Positions 1 through 6,886 are shown, numbered from the stretch's first letter. The stretch: 8,753 nt of DNA from Candidatus Woesearchaeota archaeon (GCA_016203345.1 JACQMZ010000099.1:1-8753); one strand, 5' to 3'. A program made the numbers and translations. The notes: generated by a model not told the origin, from the letters alone.

Positions 1-17
1 ATATAACATCGAAATTC

Positions 18-24
18 TTATATA
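18..24 (+). promoter_or_regulatory. TATA box of the AbrB/PhoU-like gene
   Basis: TTATATA, preceded by the purine/A-rich GAAATTC that resembles an archaeal BRE. Its centre (21) is 24-27 nt before the two adjacent ATGs at 45 and 48, the usual TATA-to-start-site distance. The mRNA is therefore probably leaderless, and no ribosome binding site is seen. Confidence 0.7.
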
Positions 25-44
25 CCTGAACGCCCCTGACACTC

Positions 45-920
45 ATGATGAAGCGCAAAGTCATCCAACTGGCAGGCAAAACACTCGTAGTCTCCCTGCC
101 CAGCAAATGGGCACGACAACAGAACATCACCAAAGGACAAGAAGTGGAAGTCACGTGCGACATCAACGGACTCCACATCACGCCAGACAGCCGACCCCAA
201 TGGAAAAAACACACACTGGACGTTCGCCCTCACGATGACGCCACCATCAAAAGCGCGCTCTCAGTCCTTCACAAGGCAGGCGCAGACGAAATTGAAGTAT
301 TTTACCATCCAGAACAGCAAAAAACCATCCACGAACGCGTACGGACCAACCTGATGGGATTTGAAGTCGTCCAACAAAGCCCCCAACGCATGCTCATCCA
401 AAACGTCACCGGAGACGCTGACCAAAGTTTTGACGCGCTCATGAGGCGCGTCTTCCTCGTCACCCTCGAACTTGCCACAGGAGTCGAACACGCGCTCCAC
501 ACGCAAACAAGCGCGGCAGAATTCCTCAGCCTCGAAGAAACCAACAATAAACTCACCAATTACTGCCATAGGCTCTTGATTAAAAAACAAGCCGAGCACA
601 GCATATTCACCTACACCATCCTCTGGCTTCAAGAAAAAATAGCAGATGACTACAAAACCATCATCCATCTCATGGAAAACAAACAATCCAGCCACTCAGC
701 ACAGAAATCAGCAACACACCTCACCTCTGCTCTTCGTGCGTATTATGAAGCAGTCTACTCACCCGACCTTTCAACCATATCGCGTGCGCGCAAACACATC
801 GAATCCATCGACATCAGCGTCAAAGACGACATTACAGCAGCCTTCTGCTCTGTCAAACAACACCTGCTCGACGGCATTGGCTCTCTAACAGCACTCGCGC
901 TCTCTCAAGCCCCTGCGTAA
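45..920 (+). CDS. AbrB/SpoVT-domain PhoU-like regulator
   Basis: Residues about 3-48 form an AbrB/SpoVT-type swapped-hairpin DNA-binding domain, recognised by the RKVIQLAGKTLVVSLPSKWA stretch followed by KGQEVEV. The remainder, from about residue 125, is mostly helical and fits the PhoU-like part of archaeal 'phosphate uptake regulator' proteins, which are this length (291 aa here). By family knowledge it would be a cytoplasmic regulator linked to phosphate or ion transport, but no pst transporter genes lie nearby, so the target is unknown. The start is ATG 45 or ATG 48; both suit a leaderless transcript. The protein is rich in Thr, His, Gln and Lys, in line with the C/A-rich plus strand. Its last 68 bp overlap the convergent membrane/kinase-like gene. 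Family call is confident; physiological role is not. Confidence 0.88.
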   Translation: MMKRKVIQLAGKTLVVSLPSKWARQQNITKGQEVEVTCDINGLHITPDSRPQWKKHTLDVRPHDDATIKSALSVLHKAGADEIEVFYHPEQQKTIHERVRTNLMGFEVVQQSPQRMLIQNVTGDADQSFDALMRRVFLVTLELATGVEHALHTQTSAAEFLSLEETNNKLTNYCHRLLIKKQAEHSIFTYTILWLQEKIADDYKTIIHLMENKQSSHSAQKSATHLTSALRAYYEAVYSPDLSTISRARKHIESIDISVKDDITAAFCSVKQHLLDGIGSLTALALSQAPA

Positions 921-2838
921 CGCGCAGGAATTTTTCGCTGGCCCTACCATATTCTGCCGGATACGACCGCTCAACCTCTCTCACTGCCCACAACGCGCTC
1001 TCCACATAACTCTCGCAAAACCCAGGATCAGTCCCTCGAACGTGCCAATACAACCCATTCACTGCCGCAAGCGGCACTGCACACAAATACGACAGCAACG
1101 GCGGCATCACGCCGCTCGCCTGCTTATACGTCGCCAACACATCCAGCCGCTCCACCTTTGAATGAAAACGCTGTCTGTGCTCCAACAATTTCGCAAGATC
1201 CAACACACGATGATTTGGCGGACGTGACTTATGATCAAGAACAGTCACCACATCTGACAACTGATACTGGTCACCATGACTGTCACGGTCGGCGCACACA
1301 TCCTGACCAACAAACTGCCACAAAACATCCCAGCCAGCAGAAAACTCACCAGACACCTCAAGCGGAAGCCTTTCCAGACGCTGAGACAACTCACACCTGT
1401 AGTCACGCGAGCCTTGCTGCTGAACACGTGCATGAATAGTACCCAACACCCGAGCCACACGATAAACATCCTCCACCCTGTCTGACTTAGACAACAACCT
1501 TCCCTTGTCAAACCTATACGCGCTACATGCCTCCTCTCCTACAACCATTGGCGGAAAAAACAAGTCAGGCACGCGAGCATCGCTGTCCAGCACAGAACCC
1601 ACCCTCTGCCGCACACACTCCTCCCGCATCAGAATGTCCAGCGTTCCAAAAATATACAAAAATTCTTGTCCCAGAAACTTATGCTTTTCTGGATCAATCC
1701 GACGCGCCCGACGAGAACTCCCCAGAGGAGACACGCCCTCCAGCAAAGCGCGCAACGCAGCATACTTGAATGCTGAAGACGAATGCGGAGAACTCACACC
1801 CTGATGCACAAGCGCTGACAATAATGCAAGCGCGGCGCCCTGTTCTGGGTGTTTCTTCTCCAGCGCATACGCAATCCACAACGCAAGATCAGCATTGCCC
1901 TCCACCGCGGACGCCACTGCCAGATTCGTCTCAGACGCATCGGACGCAAATCGATGAACCGGAATACCTGCAGCATACAACGCAGACAACCAGCGATGAC
2001 GAAACACATAAACACTGTTCATGACTCGTCCAGCAACGTCAATCTGCCTTCCCTGCTCGTTCAACACCTGACCAAGCGCGAGCAACGCGTCATCAGCCGC
2101 ACCCCTGCGCGAGTGAATCAACGCTTCTCTGGTCGCCCACGCAGACTTCACCACCGGATCTGTCTCGCCCTGCATAGTCGAACGCACTACAGAAAGCGCT
2201 CGCTCATCTGACCACGCGGCACCATACTTCATCGCGTTCCAAACATGGCTATACGTACGTTCATCAACAGCAAGAGACGCCAGCACTCCTGCCATGTACA
2301 CTGCCGACGCAGCAGACACAGACAGACACGCATGCAAAGAAGCAGTAGCGACAGGAAAATGCTCATACCCGTACGAAAAATTCGACGCGAAATATCCTGC
2401 CACTGACACGCCTGCTACCGCAGACAACAACGGCGCAGACTTCTGCATCCCGATCGCGAGCGGCGAAGACACCGTGTACTGCCGCGCACGGCCAGCCAAC
2501 GACAACAACACCTTCCACCCCACGAAAGCGGATGCGGCAGTCAGTGGCATGGTCTCCTGATCCACCACCTGCCAACTCGCGCCATACACCATGCCAGCAA
2601 CAGACGCCACAATATTTTGCCAACCACCAAACAACACATCACGCGCCACACCAGCCACCGCATACGCCGCCACAGACGACACAAACACATCTGAAAACCC
2701 GCCATCAGAGCCAACACCATACGCCGCTGTCACAAACGCCGCCGCTACAGGCGACAACACTGTCTTCAGCACACCCCTCCACCTGCGTGGCTTCGCACGC
2801 TCCCTTTCAGACTCGCGCAACAATTCTTCCAAAGACAT
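853..2838 (-). CDS. Membrane protein with C-terminal APH-like kinase domain
   Basis: 661 aa with three parts. After a charged N-terminus (1-22), about six hydrophobic Ala/Val-rich segments lie between residues 24 and 192. Residues about 205-375 are helical and repeat-like. Residues about 385-600 resemble the aminoglycoside phosphotransferase/choline kinase fold: a G-[RT]-L-like strand (YRFDKGRLL, 441-449), a helix ending GTIHARV, a catalytic-loop HGD (521-523), LDHK (534-537) where the metal-binding Asp would be, and DLAKLL (547-552). The Asn expected five residues after the catalytic Asp is Ser528, so activity could be altered. Start ATG 2838 is 26.5 nt from the centre of a TATA box. It overlaps the convergent upstream gene by 68 bp. 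Being Val/Arg/Gly-rich, it fits the G/T-rich minus strand. The substrate is unknown; I know of no named family with this architecture. The fold call rests on motifs read by eye. Confidence 0.7.
   Translation of the reverse strand: MSLEELLRESERERAKPRRWRGVLKTVLSPVAAAFVTAAYGVGSDGGFSDVFVSSVAAYAVAGVARDVLFGGWQNIVASVAGMVYGASWQVVDQETMPLTAASAFVGWKVLLSLAGRARQYTVSSPLAIGMQKSAPLLSAVAGVSVAGYFASNFSYGYEHFPVATASLHACLSVSAASAVYMAGVLASLAVDERTYSHVWNAMKYGAAWSDERALSVVRSTMQGETDPVVKSAWATREALIHSRRGAADDALLALGQVLNEQGRQIDVAGRVMNSVYVFRHRWLSALYAAGIPVHRFASDASETNLAVASAVEGNADLALWIAYALEKKHPEQGAALALLSALVHQGVSSPHSSSAFKYAALRALLEGVSPLGSSRRARRIDPEKHKFLGQEFLYIFGTLDILMREECVRQRVGSVLDSDARVPDLFFPPMVVGEEACSAYRFDKGRLLSKSDRVEDVYRVARVLGTIHARVQQQGSRDYRCELSQRLERLPLEVSGEFSAGWDVLWQFVGQDVCADRDSHGDQYQLSDVVTVLDHKSRPPNHRVLDLAKLLEHRQRFHSKVERLDVLATYKQASGVMPPLLSYLCAVPLAAVNGLYWHVRGTDPGFCESYVESALWAVREVERSYPAEYGRASEKFLRVTQGLERARVLLESQCRRAGVV
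912..935 (+). terminator. Hairpin plus T-run at the end of the AbrB/PhoU-like gene
   Basis: CCTGCG (912-917) pairs with CGCAGG (923-928) around a 5-nt loop that holds the TAA stop codon (918-920); AA and five Ts (931-935) follow. This has the shape of an intrinsic terminator. In archaea the T-run alone could be enough. It lies inside the coding region of the convergent gene. Confidence 0.5.
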
Positions 2839-2860
2839 ACGCGCGCATCAAACCGCTTGC

Positions 2861-2868
2861 TTTTAAAA
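2861..2868. promoter_or_regulatory. Shared palindromic TATA box TTTTAAAA
   Basis: The perfect palindrome TTTTAAAA has its centre at 2864.5. The minus-strand ATG of the kinase-like gene (2838) and the in-frame GTG of the glycosyltransferase (2891) are each exactly 26.5 nt away. One TATA box could thus serve two divergent leaderless promoters. No other AT-rich box is present between the two genes. Confidence 0.6.
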
Positions 2869-2890
2869 CGTGATGCCCTCACACGCCTTT

Positions 2891-4558
2891 GTGAACGAAA
2901 CGCACATTGCACTCGCACTGCTCGCCATATTCTTCATTCTGTCAGCTACGGCGATCTCACAAAAATCCCTTACAGTCGACGAGCTCGTCCACATCCCCGC
3001 AGGGTATTCGTACGTGCGGACTCTGGACTTTCGCCTAAACCCGGAACACCCACCGCTCATGAAAATCCTCGCAGGAGTATTCCTGCTCCCGCTAAATCCC
3101 AACCTTCCCACTGAACACTGGTCATGGGCGGCAGAAAATCAACAAGAATTCGGCCGCGCGTTTTTTTTCGAAGCAAACAAGGAGAAACACGACACCTTAC
3201 TCTTTCTTGCCAGACTGCCAATGATTCTTGTCGGCATGCTCCTCGGATGGGTCGTCTACAGGTGGAGCACCGACCTTTTTGGCGCACGCGCAGGACTGGC
3301 TTCCCTTGCGTTGTACACGCTCTCCCCAAATTTCCTTGCACACTCAGCGCTTGTGGCAACTGACGCAGGAGTATCAACATTCCTAACCCTCAGCACCTAT
3401 CTTGTCTGGAAATGGCTCAAGCACCCAGCTCATGACTGGAAAACCCTTTCCGCCATCGGCGCAATCATCGGCCTCACCTTAGGAGCGAAATTCACAGGAG
3501 TATACGTCATACCCATTATCAGCATCCTTGTCCTGCTCAACATCCTCCTCACTCGGCAACGCAACTTCTCTACGATCGCTCGTACATCGCTCTCACTGTG
3601 CCTCATGCTCATTGCCGCCATGATAACCGTCAGCGCCCTCTACGCATTCCACGACGCGCCAACATACATCAAAGGACTCCTCCGCGTATCAGGAGAATCC
3701 ACAGAAGGACGCAACAGCTTCCTCTACGGCGAGTACGGCCACGGCTGGTGGTACTACTTCCCGCTTGCATTTGTCGTCAAAATGCCCATCCCCACCATGA
3801 TCATTTTTGCGCTTGCCATCGTCACGCTAGCCCGTGTGAAAAAAGACCAACTATTTGACTACGCCTGCCTTCTACTCCCTGCACTAATTTTGTTTACAGC
3901 ATTCATGCTCAACAAGATAAACATTGGCTTCAGGCACGTGCTCCCCTCGCTTCCTTTCCTCTTTGTCCTGGCTGGCACCGTGGCAAAACAACGAATTATT
4001 GTGCAGAAAAAAAACATCGCGCCAATCATCACAGGCATACTCATCACTTGGCTTGCCGTCGAGACAGTCGCCATCTATCCTGATTTCCTTGCCTATTTCA
4101 ACCAGTTCGCCGGCGGACCAGACAACGGCTACAACTACCTTATGGACTCCAACATCGACTGGGGCCAAGACCTCAAAGGACTCAAGCAATGGATGAGCAG
4201 GCACAACGTCGACAAAGTAACACTCGGCTATTTCGGACAAGACGACCCAAACTTCAGAAAAATCGCCCATGACAGCCTCAAATGCTACCAAACAACTGGC
4301 ACACTTGCCGTCAGCGTCAACATCCTCAACGGCTTCCGATTAGAAGACAGGGCGTGCACAGAATGGCTGCGCAAACTACAACCTGTAGACAACATCGGAC
4401 ACTCCATCCTCATCTACAACATCCAAGATGCGCCCGAAAAGGAACAAGGCATTCAAGACTATTGCGCAAAAGGATGCCGAGTCAGATGCGAAAAACAAAA
4501 CAAGACCGCCACTGTTGCAACAATCATTCAAAAAAAATGCGTGTGTCAATGTACGTGA
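2891..4558 (+). CDS. GT39/PMT-type membrane glycosyltransferase
   Basis: Family 39-like (PMT_2/ArnT-type GT-C fold) enzyme, expected to move a sugar from a lipid-phosphate donor to protein or lipid on the outer face of the membrane. Numbering from GTG 2870: a first membrane helix (13-30), the acidic pair in TVDELVHIPAGYSY (Asp37-Glu38), then NPEHPPL (57-63), SPNFLAHSALVATD (152-165), KMPIP (304-308), NIGFRHVLPSLPFL (351-364) and DSNIDWGQDL (426-435), all typical of bacterial/archaeal members. About ten hydrophobic segments run to residue 402, followed by a soluble domain. The start is chosen at GTG 2891 because it lies 26.5 nt from the only TATA box; GTG 2870 or ATG 2873 are alternatives. The C-terminus has an unusual C-X3-C-X3-C-X16-C-X-C-X-C tail (532-561). 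The stop codon opens hairpin A. Acceptor and sugar are unknown. Confidence 0.87.
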   Translation: MNETHIALALLAIFFILSATAISQKSLTVDELVHIPAGYSYVRTLDFRLNPEHPPLMKILAGVFLLPLNPNLPTEHWSWAAENQQEFGRAFFFEANKEKHDTLLFLARLPMILVGMLLGWVVYRWSTDLFGARAGLASLALYTLSPNFLAHSALVATDAGVSTFLTLSTYLVWKWLKHPAHDWKTLSAIGAIIGLTLGAKFTGVYVIPIISILVLLNILLTRQRNFSTIARTSLSLCLMLIAAMITVSALYAFHDAPTYIKGLLRVSGESTEGRNSFLYGEYGHGWWYYFPLAFVVKMPIPTMIIFALAIVTLARVKKDQLFDYACLLLPALILFTAFMLNKINIGFRHVLPSLPFLFVLAGTVAKQRIIVQKKNIAPIITGILITWLAVETVAIYPDFLAYFNQFAGGPDNGYNYLMDSNIDWGQDLKGLKQWMSRHNVDKVTLGYFGQDDPNFRKIAHDSLKCYQTTGTLAVSVNILNGFRLEDRACTEWLRKLQPVDNIGHSILIYNIQDAPEKEQGIQDYCAKGCRVRCEKQNKTATVATIIQKKCVCQCT

Positions 4559-4601
4559 AAATTCTGAGTTCGGCGCTGCGCGCCTCACTCATGAATTTTC
4601 A
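4556..4601 (+). repeat. Hairpin element A (3'-end type)
   Basis: Outer arms TGAAAATTC (4556-4564) and GAATTTTCA (4593-4601), then GAGT/ACTC (4566-4569/4587-4590), a TC/TC internal loop, and GGCGC/GCGCC (4572-4576/4580-4584) with loop TGC. The stop codon of the glycosyltransferase is its first three bases, and a second in-frame TGA follows at 4565-4567. It lies between that gene and the convergent 153-aa gene and may end transcription from either side. On the minus strand it is followed by a run of seven Ts (4606-4612). Confidence 0.8.
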
Positions 4602-4652
4602 GGTGAAAAAAATATGGTAGGAAAAACTACGGTGGCGATGGCTACGTGCGTT

Positions 4653-5114
4653 CTACCCCGTACATATCTCAAGCCGCAACGTGATGTCAAACCCGGGCCG
4701 CACAGGAACAGGATGCACTTTGGCTTCACGGTCAGTCCTGCACTTCCCGCCAGAAAACGCTATTTTTTCCACTTCAGGCGAACCATTCACAGAAAACCGG
4801 TAAGACTTGCGCCACGCGAGCAACGTATCATCAAGAATTTGCTTGATCTGCGACTGTGCGAACTCACAACTCTTGCCACCCGGACACTCCACAATACCGC
4901 CAGTCAACGCGCAGTCCTGCAACAATTCCTTCACAGTCCTTTCCTGACACGGCGTGTTCGTACTTAACAACGTGTTCAAAAAATTCGCCGCAAGCGTACT
5001 CTCCTTCACGCGCGCAGCAGTATCACCCGCAGGCCTCTTCAACACAAACGTCACTGCAAACAACATACCCAAACCAATCAGAATCACGACAATAGCCAAA
5101 CCCATGATTTCCAT
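4653..5114 (-). CDS. N-terminally anchored secreted protein, pilin-like
   Basis: 153 aa. Residues about 4-26 form one hydrophobic helix (MGLAIVVILIGLGMLFAVTF), followed by Lys-Arg and a soluble domain predicted outside the cell. The soluble part has five cysteines (in TPCQE, QDCAL, VECPG, KSCEF and GKCRT) plus a sixth near the C-terminus (EICTG), suggesting disulfides. No catalytic motif is visible. It is the last of three such genes in a row, and this size and anchor are reminiscent of minor pilins or pseudopilins. No classic class III signal peptidase site is evident. The frame stays open up to an ATG at 5219 overlapping the upstream gene, but that stretch would translate hairpin B, so ATG 5114 is preferred; neither start has a good ribosome binding site. 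Probably co-transcribed with the 177-aa gene. Function not recognised. Confidence 0.72.
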   Translation of the reverse strand: MEIMGLAIVVILIGLGMLFAVTFVLKRPAGDTAARVKESTLAANFLNTLLSTNTPCQERTVKELLQDCALTGGIVECPGGKSCEFAQSQIKQILDDTLLAWRKSYRFSVNGSPEVEKIAFSGGKCRTDREAKVHPVPVRPGFDITLRLEICTG

Positions 5115-5120
5115 CTGAGC

Positions 5121-5161
5121 GATTTTCCCGAGTTCGCGCTTCGCGCTCACACGGGAAAATC
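5121..5161 (+). repeat. Hairpin element B (5'-end type)
   Basis: Perfect 10-bp arms GATTTTCCCG (5121-5130) and CGGGAAAATC (5152-5161) enclose GT/AC and a GCGC-TTC-GCGC stem-loop (5136-5146) within the shared GAGTTCG...GCTCAC core. It lies in the gap between two pilin-like genes, ending 7 nt before the start at 5114, so in the mRNA the hairpin would sit next to the start codon with a GAA triloop closed by C-G. Confidence 0.8.
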
Positions 5162-5208
5162 GGGTGATTCGCGATTTGGTGTGGTGTATGGGCGCCCTAG
5201 CAAGATCA

Positions 5209-5742
5209 TTATTCCACATAATGCTTTACCTCAATCACGCCAAACGCATAACTCTTCGTGGTCGCATTATACAATAGGATTGGGCTTTGGGTTGCGATCC
5301 TGTCCCTCCCAGGCAACGGGTTTGCATACAACACGTGCTCTGACTTTTCAGGATACACCGTGCTAATCATCACTTCCGAATATCCAAACACAGGAAAATA
5401 ATCCTGCAACACCGTCTCCTGCTTCAACAACTCAGAAAACAAGCCCACCTTGTACACGTCAAAACAATTCTCCTTCTGAATGCTCACAAAACTACAGTCT
5501 AACTCAGGAAGATACAACGCGCGCTGAACAAGCTGCAAACTCTCCTGCTCAGCAGACTCCCGCAACTGACGCTTAAAACTCCCCTTCTGAAGCTGGAAAT
5601 AAAACGCGGCACCAGCCACCAACAGGAAAAAAAACACGATCAACACACCAATCGTTTCAAACATCTGCACCTGAGATTTTCTCGAGGATTTTCTCGAGTT
5701 CGCTCGCTTCGCTCGCTCACACGAGAAAATCTGGTTCAACAT
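5209..5742 (-). CDS. N-terminally anchored secreted protein, pilin-like
   Basis: 177 aa from ATG 5742, or 151 aa from ATG 5664. The conserved-looking part begins MFETIGVLIVFFFLLVAGAA, one hydrophobic helix preceded by a Glu near the start as in type IV pilin-like proteins, followed by a soluble domain with two cysteines (LDCSF, ENCFD) and a C-terminal strand-rich part (ILLYNATTKSYAFGVIEV). The longer start is supported by a TATA box and a GAGGTGA site with a 7-nt spacing; it would translate hairpin C into a basic 26-residue leader (ERAKRANSRKSSRKSQVQ). The shorter start has AGGTG only 3 nt upstream. Homologous proteins I would expect begin at MFETIG, so the start is open. Neighbours on both sides are similar anchored proteins, suggesting one surface complex. 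Function is not recognised beyond pilin-like topology. Confidence 0.72.
   Translation of the reverse strand: MLNQIFSCERAKRANSRKSSRKSQVQMFETIGVLIVFFFLLVAGAAFYFQLQKGSFKRQLRESAEQESLQLVQRALYLPELDCSFVSIQKENCFDVYKVGLFSELLKQETVLQDYFPVFGYSEVMISTVYPEKSEHVLYANPLPGRDRIATQSPILLYNATTKSYAFGVIEVKHYVE
5675..5731 (+). repeat. Hairpin element C (5'-end type) with duplicated arm
   Basis: The left arm is present twice: GATTTTCTCGAG at 5675-5686 and again at 5687-5698, a 12-bp perfect tandem copy. The right arm CGAGAAAATC (5722-5731) can pair with either copy, one base pair longer with the first. The core is GAGTTCGCTCGC-TTC-GCTCGCTCAC, where only the central GC-TTC-GC pairs well. It lies between two possible starts of the pilin-like gene. 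Confidence 0.78.
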
Positions 5743-5749
5743 CGCTCAT

Positions 5750-5756
5750 CACCTCA
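5750..5756 (-). promoter_or_regulatory. Ribosome binding site TGAGGTG
   Basis: On the minus strand TGAGGTG, continuing into A, matches the archaeal anti-Shine-Dalgarno UCACCUC. It lies 7 nt before ATG 5742 and directly abuts another ATG at 5749, which opens only a 10-codon frame. It is the best ribosome binding site in the window and favours the long form of the pilin-like protein. Confidence 0.65.
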
Positions 5757-5778
5757 GATACCTGCTACGGGTTGTATG

Positions 5779-5786
5779 AATATAAA
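5779..5786 (-). promoter_or_regulatory. TATA box of the 177-aa pilin-like gene
   Basis: TTTATATT on the minus strand, inside a longer T-run (TTTTTTATATTC). Its centre, 5782.5, predicts a transcript start near 5756, just before the ribosome binding site. The T-run could also end the transcript of the preceding gene after hairpin E. Confidence 0.55.
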
Positions 5787-5800
5787 AAACTGCGCTTTAC

Positions 5801-5843
5801 AACTTTTCTTGAGTGAGGACCGCAGTCCGAACTCAGAAAAGTT
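5801..5843 (-). repeat. Hairpin element E (3'-end type)
   Basis: On the minus strand: AACTTTTCT, GAGT, TC, GGAC, loop TGCG, GTCC, TC, ACTC, then AGAAAAGTT, with one bulged base. It is very close to element A: both contain TTCTGAGTTCGG and CCTCACTCA. It contains the last codons and the TGA stop (5833-5835) of the 343-aa gene. On the sense strand a T-run follows about 12 nt after the hairpin, so it may act as a transcript end. Confidence 0.8.
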
Positions 5844-6864
5844 CCGGACAACTCTGCAAAATAAGGTTTTGGTTCTGCTGGTTCAATTGCTGAGCATTTA
5901 ATTCCAAACCCGCCAGATCAGGAAAAATAGCAGTACTCTTCTCCGCCGCACCAGACCGCAACTGGTCAATCGCATCCGTGACATACACACAGTCGCTCCT
6001 ATTCTGCCTCGGCATTTCATTACCCACCGCCACTGCCCGACGAGCATAGATATCCGCCACGTGAGCCAACTTCGCCAACGAATGAGACACGCCACACTGG
6101 TACAACTGCGGATCAGTCGAAAACAACGCAGCGTACATGCCTGCATCACCCGCATAACTCGCCTTCTGACTCTCGAACGCATCCCCTTCCCGTGTGAAAA
6201 ACTTCAACTGGCGAGTACGGCTGTCAATAACCACACCTGAAACCTCAATCCTTTTGAAACTCGCATCCAAGTCAAGCGTGGACTCGTCACGAGGGTTCAC
6301 TGCCAGAAAAACCACGCGCGTACGCCCCTCAAGCCTCTTCGTCGGCAAATCATTAATCGAAATGAACTCGGTCTGCAAGGCAGCAGGAAGGTCGCGTGAC
6401 AACTGCGCCTGCAACTGGCGCGAATGCTGGTTCGCCCCACTCGGATCCGTGACCAACAAATACTTATCGCTTGGCTGGCCGAGGTAAAGGAAATTCGTGA
6501 CTCGAAACGGAACCTTCCAGTCCAACGCCCACACCACAGCCGCCTCATCAGCAAGAGTCTCTGGCGCGAAAATAATTTTGTCCTTAAACGGCGTCGGCTT
6601 CTCCTTCACCACAAAATTACAATCACACGTCTCCGTACAATCAAACGCCACCCCGCCACGCGGAATAGACAACACCTGCGCAACACCCTTCGCGGCAATC
6701 GCCGCACTGAACACCGTATCAAGATCACGCGACAACTGAACAGCCAAACGCTCAGAAGACAACGTCTGCTGTTTAGTCACGATCGTAAAGAAAAACGCGA
6801 GAATAACACCACCAGCAATCAAAATAAACACCCAATTAAACTGAATCTCGATTCCCCGCTTCAT
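5833..6864 (-). CDS. N-terminally anchored secreted protein, pilin-like
   Basis: 343 aa. It starts MKRGIEIQFNWVFILIAGGV: a short basic stretch, Gly, then an acidic residue before a single hydrophobic helix to about residue 29. This resembles archaeal class III (pilin-type) signal sequences cut after Lys/Arg-Gly, though the +1 to +5 positions do not fit perfectly. The rest is a soluble, presumably extracellular domain with a Cys cluster FDCTETCDC (76, 80, 82) and later single cysteines (YQCGV, SDCVY, QSCPE). No enzyme motif is seen. ATG 6864 is chosen because a TATA box lies 25 nt upstream, giving a leaderless mRNA; the frame upstream only translates hairpin D. The last codons (ELF, stop) lie in hairpin E. 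It probably belongs with the two anchored proteins downstream. I recall similar unnamed proteins in DPANN archaea but cannot confirm this here. Confidence 0.78.
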   Translation of the reverse strand: MKRGIEIQFNWVFILIAGGVILAFFFTIVTKQQTLSSERLAVQLSRDLDTVFSAAIAAKGVAQVLSIPRGGVAFDCTETCDCNFVVKEKPTPFKDKIIFAPETLADEAAVVWALDWKVPFRVTNFLYLGQPSDKYLLVTDPSGANQHSRQLQAQLSRDLPAALQTEFISINDLPTKRLEGRTRVVFLAVNPRDESTLDLDASFKRIEVSGVVIDSRTRQLKFFTREGDAFESQKASYAGDAGMYAALFSTDPQLYQCGVSHSLAKLAHVADIYARRAVAVGNEMPRQNRSDCVYVTDAIDQLRSGAAEKSTAIFPDLAGLELNAQQLNQQNQNLILQSCPELF

Positions 6865-6886
6865 AAAACACTTGGTGATTCTGCAG

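Noticed and set aside
45..190. AbrB domain as a toxin-antitoxin antitoxin
   Set aside because: It is fused to a long PhoU-like region and has no toxin neighbour.
1158..2873. Several open frames on the plus strand opposite the 661-aa gene
   Set aside because: They are low-complexity in Thr, Pro, His and Gln, lack promoters or ribosome sites, and come from the C/A-rich antisense strand; the minus-strand frame has membrane helices and kinase motifs.
4614..4967. Plus-strand frame starting at ATG 4614 after AGGTG
   Set aside because: It is fully antisense to the 153-aa anchored protein, has no domain, and AGGTG there is part of the repeat's flank; kept as a shadow.
5116..5219. Longer start at ATG 5219 for the 153-aa protein
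   Set aside because: The extra part only translates hairpin B and its flank, has no ribosome site, and would place a polar stretch before the membrane helix.
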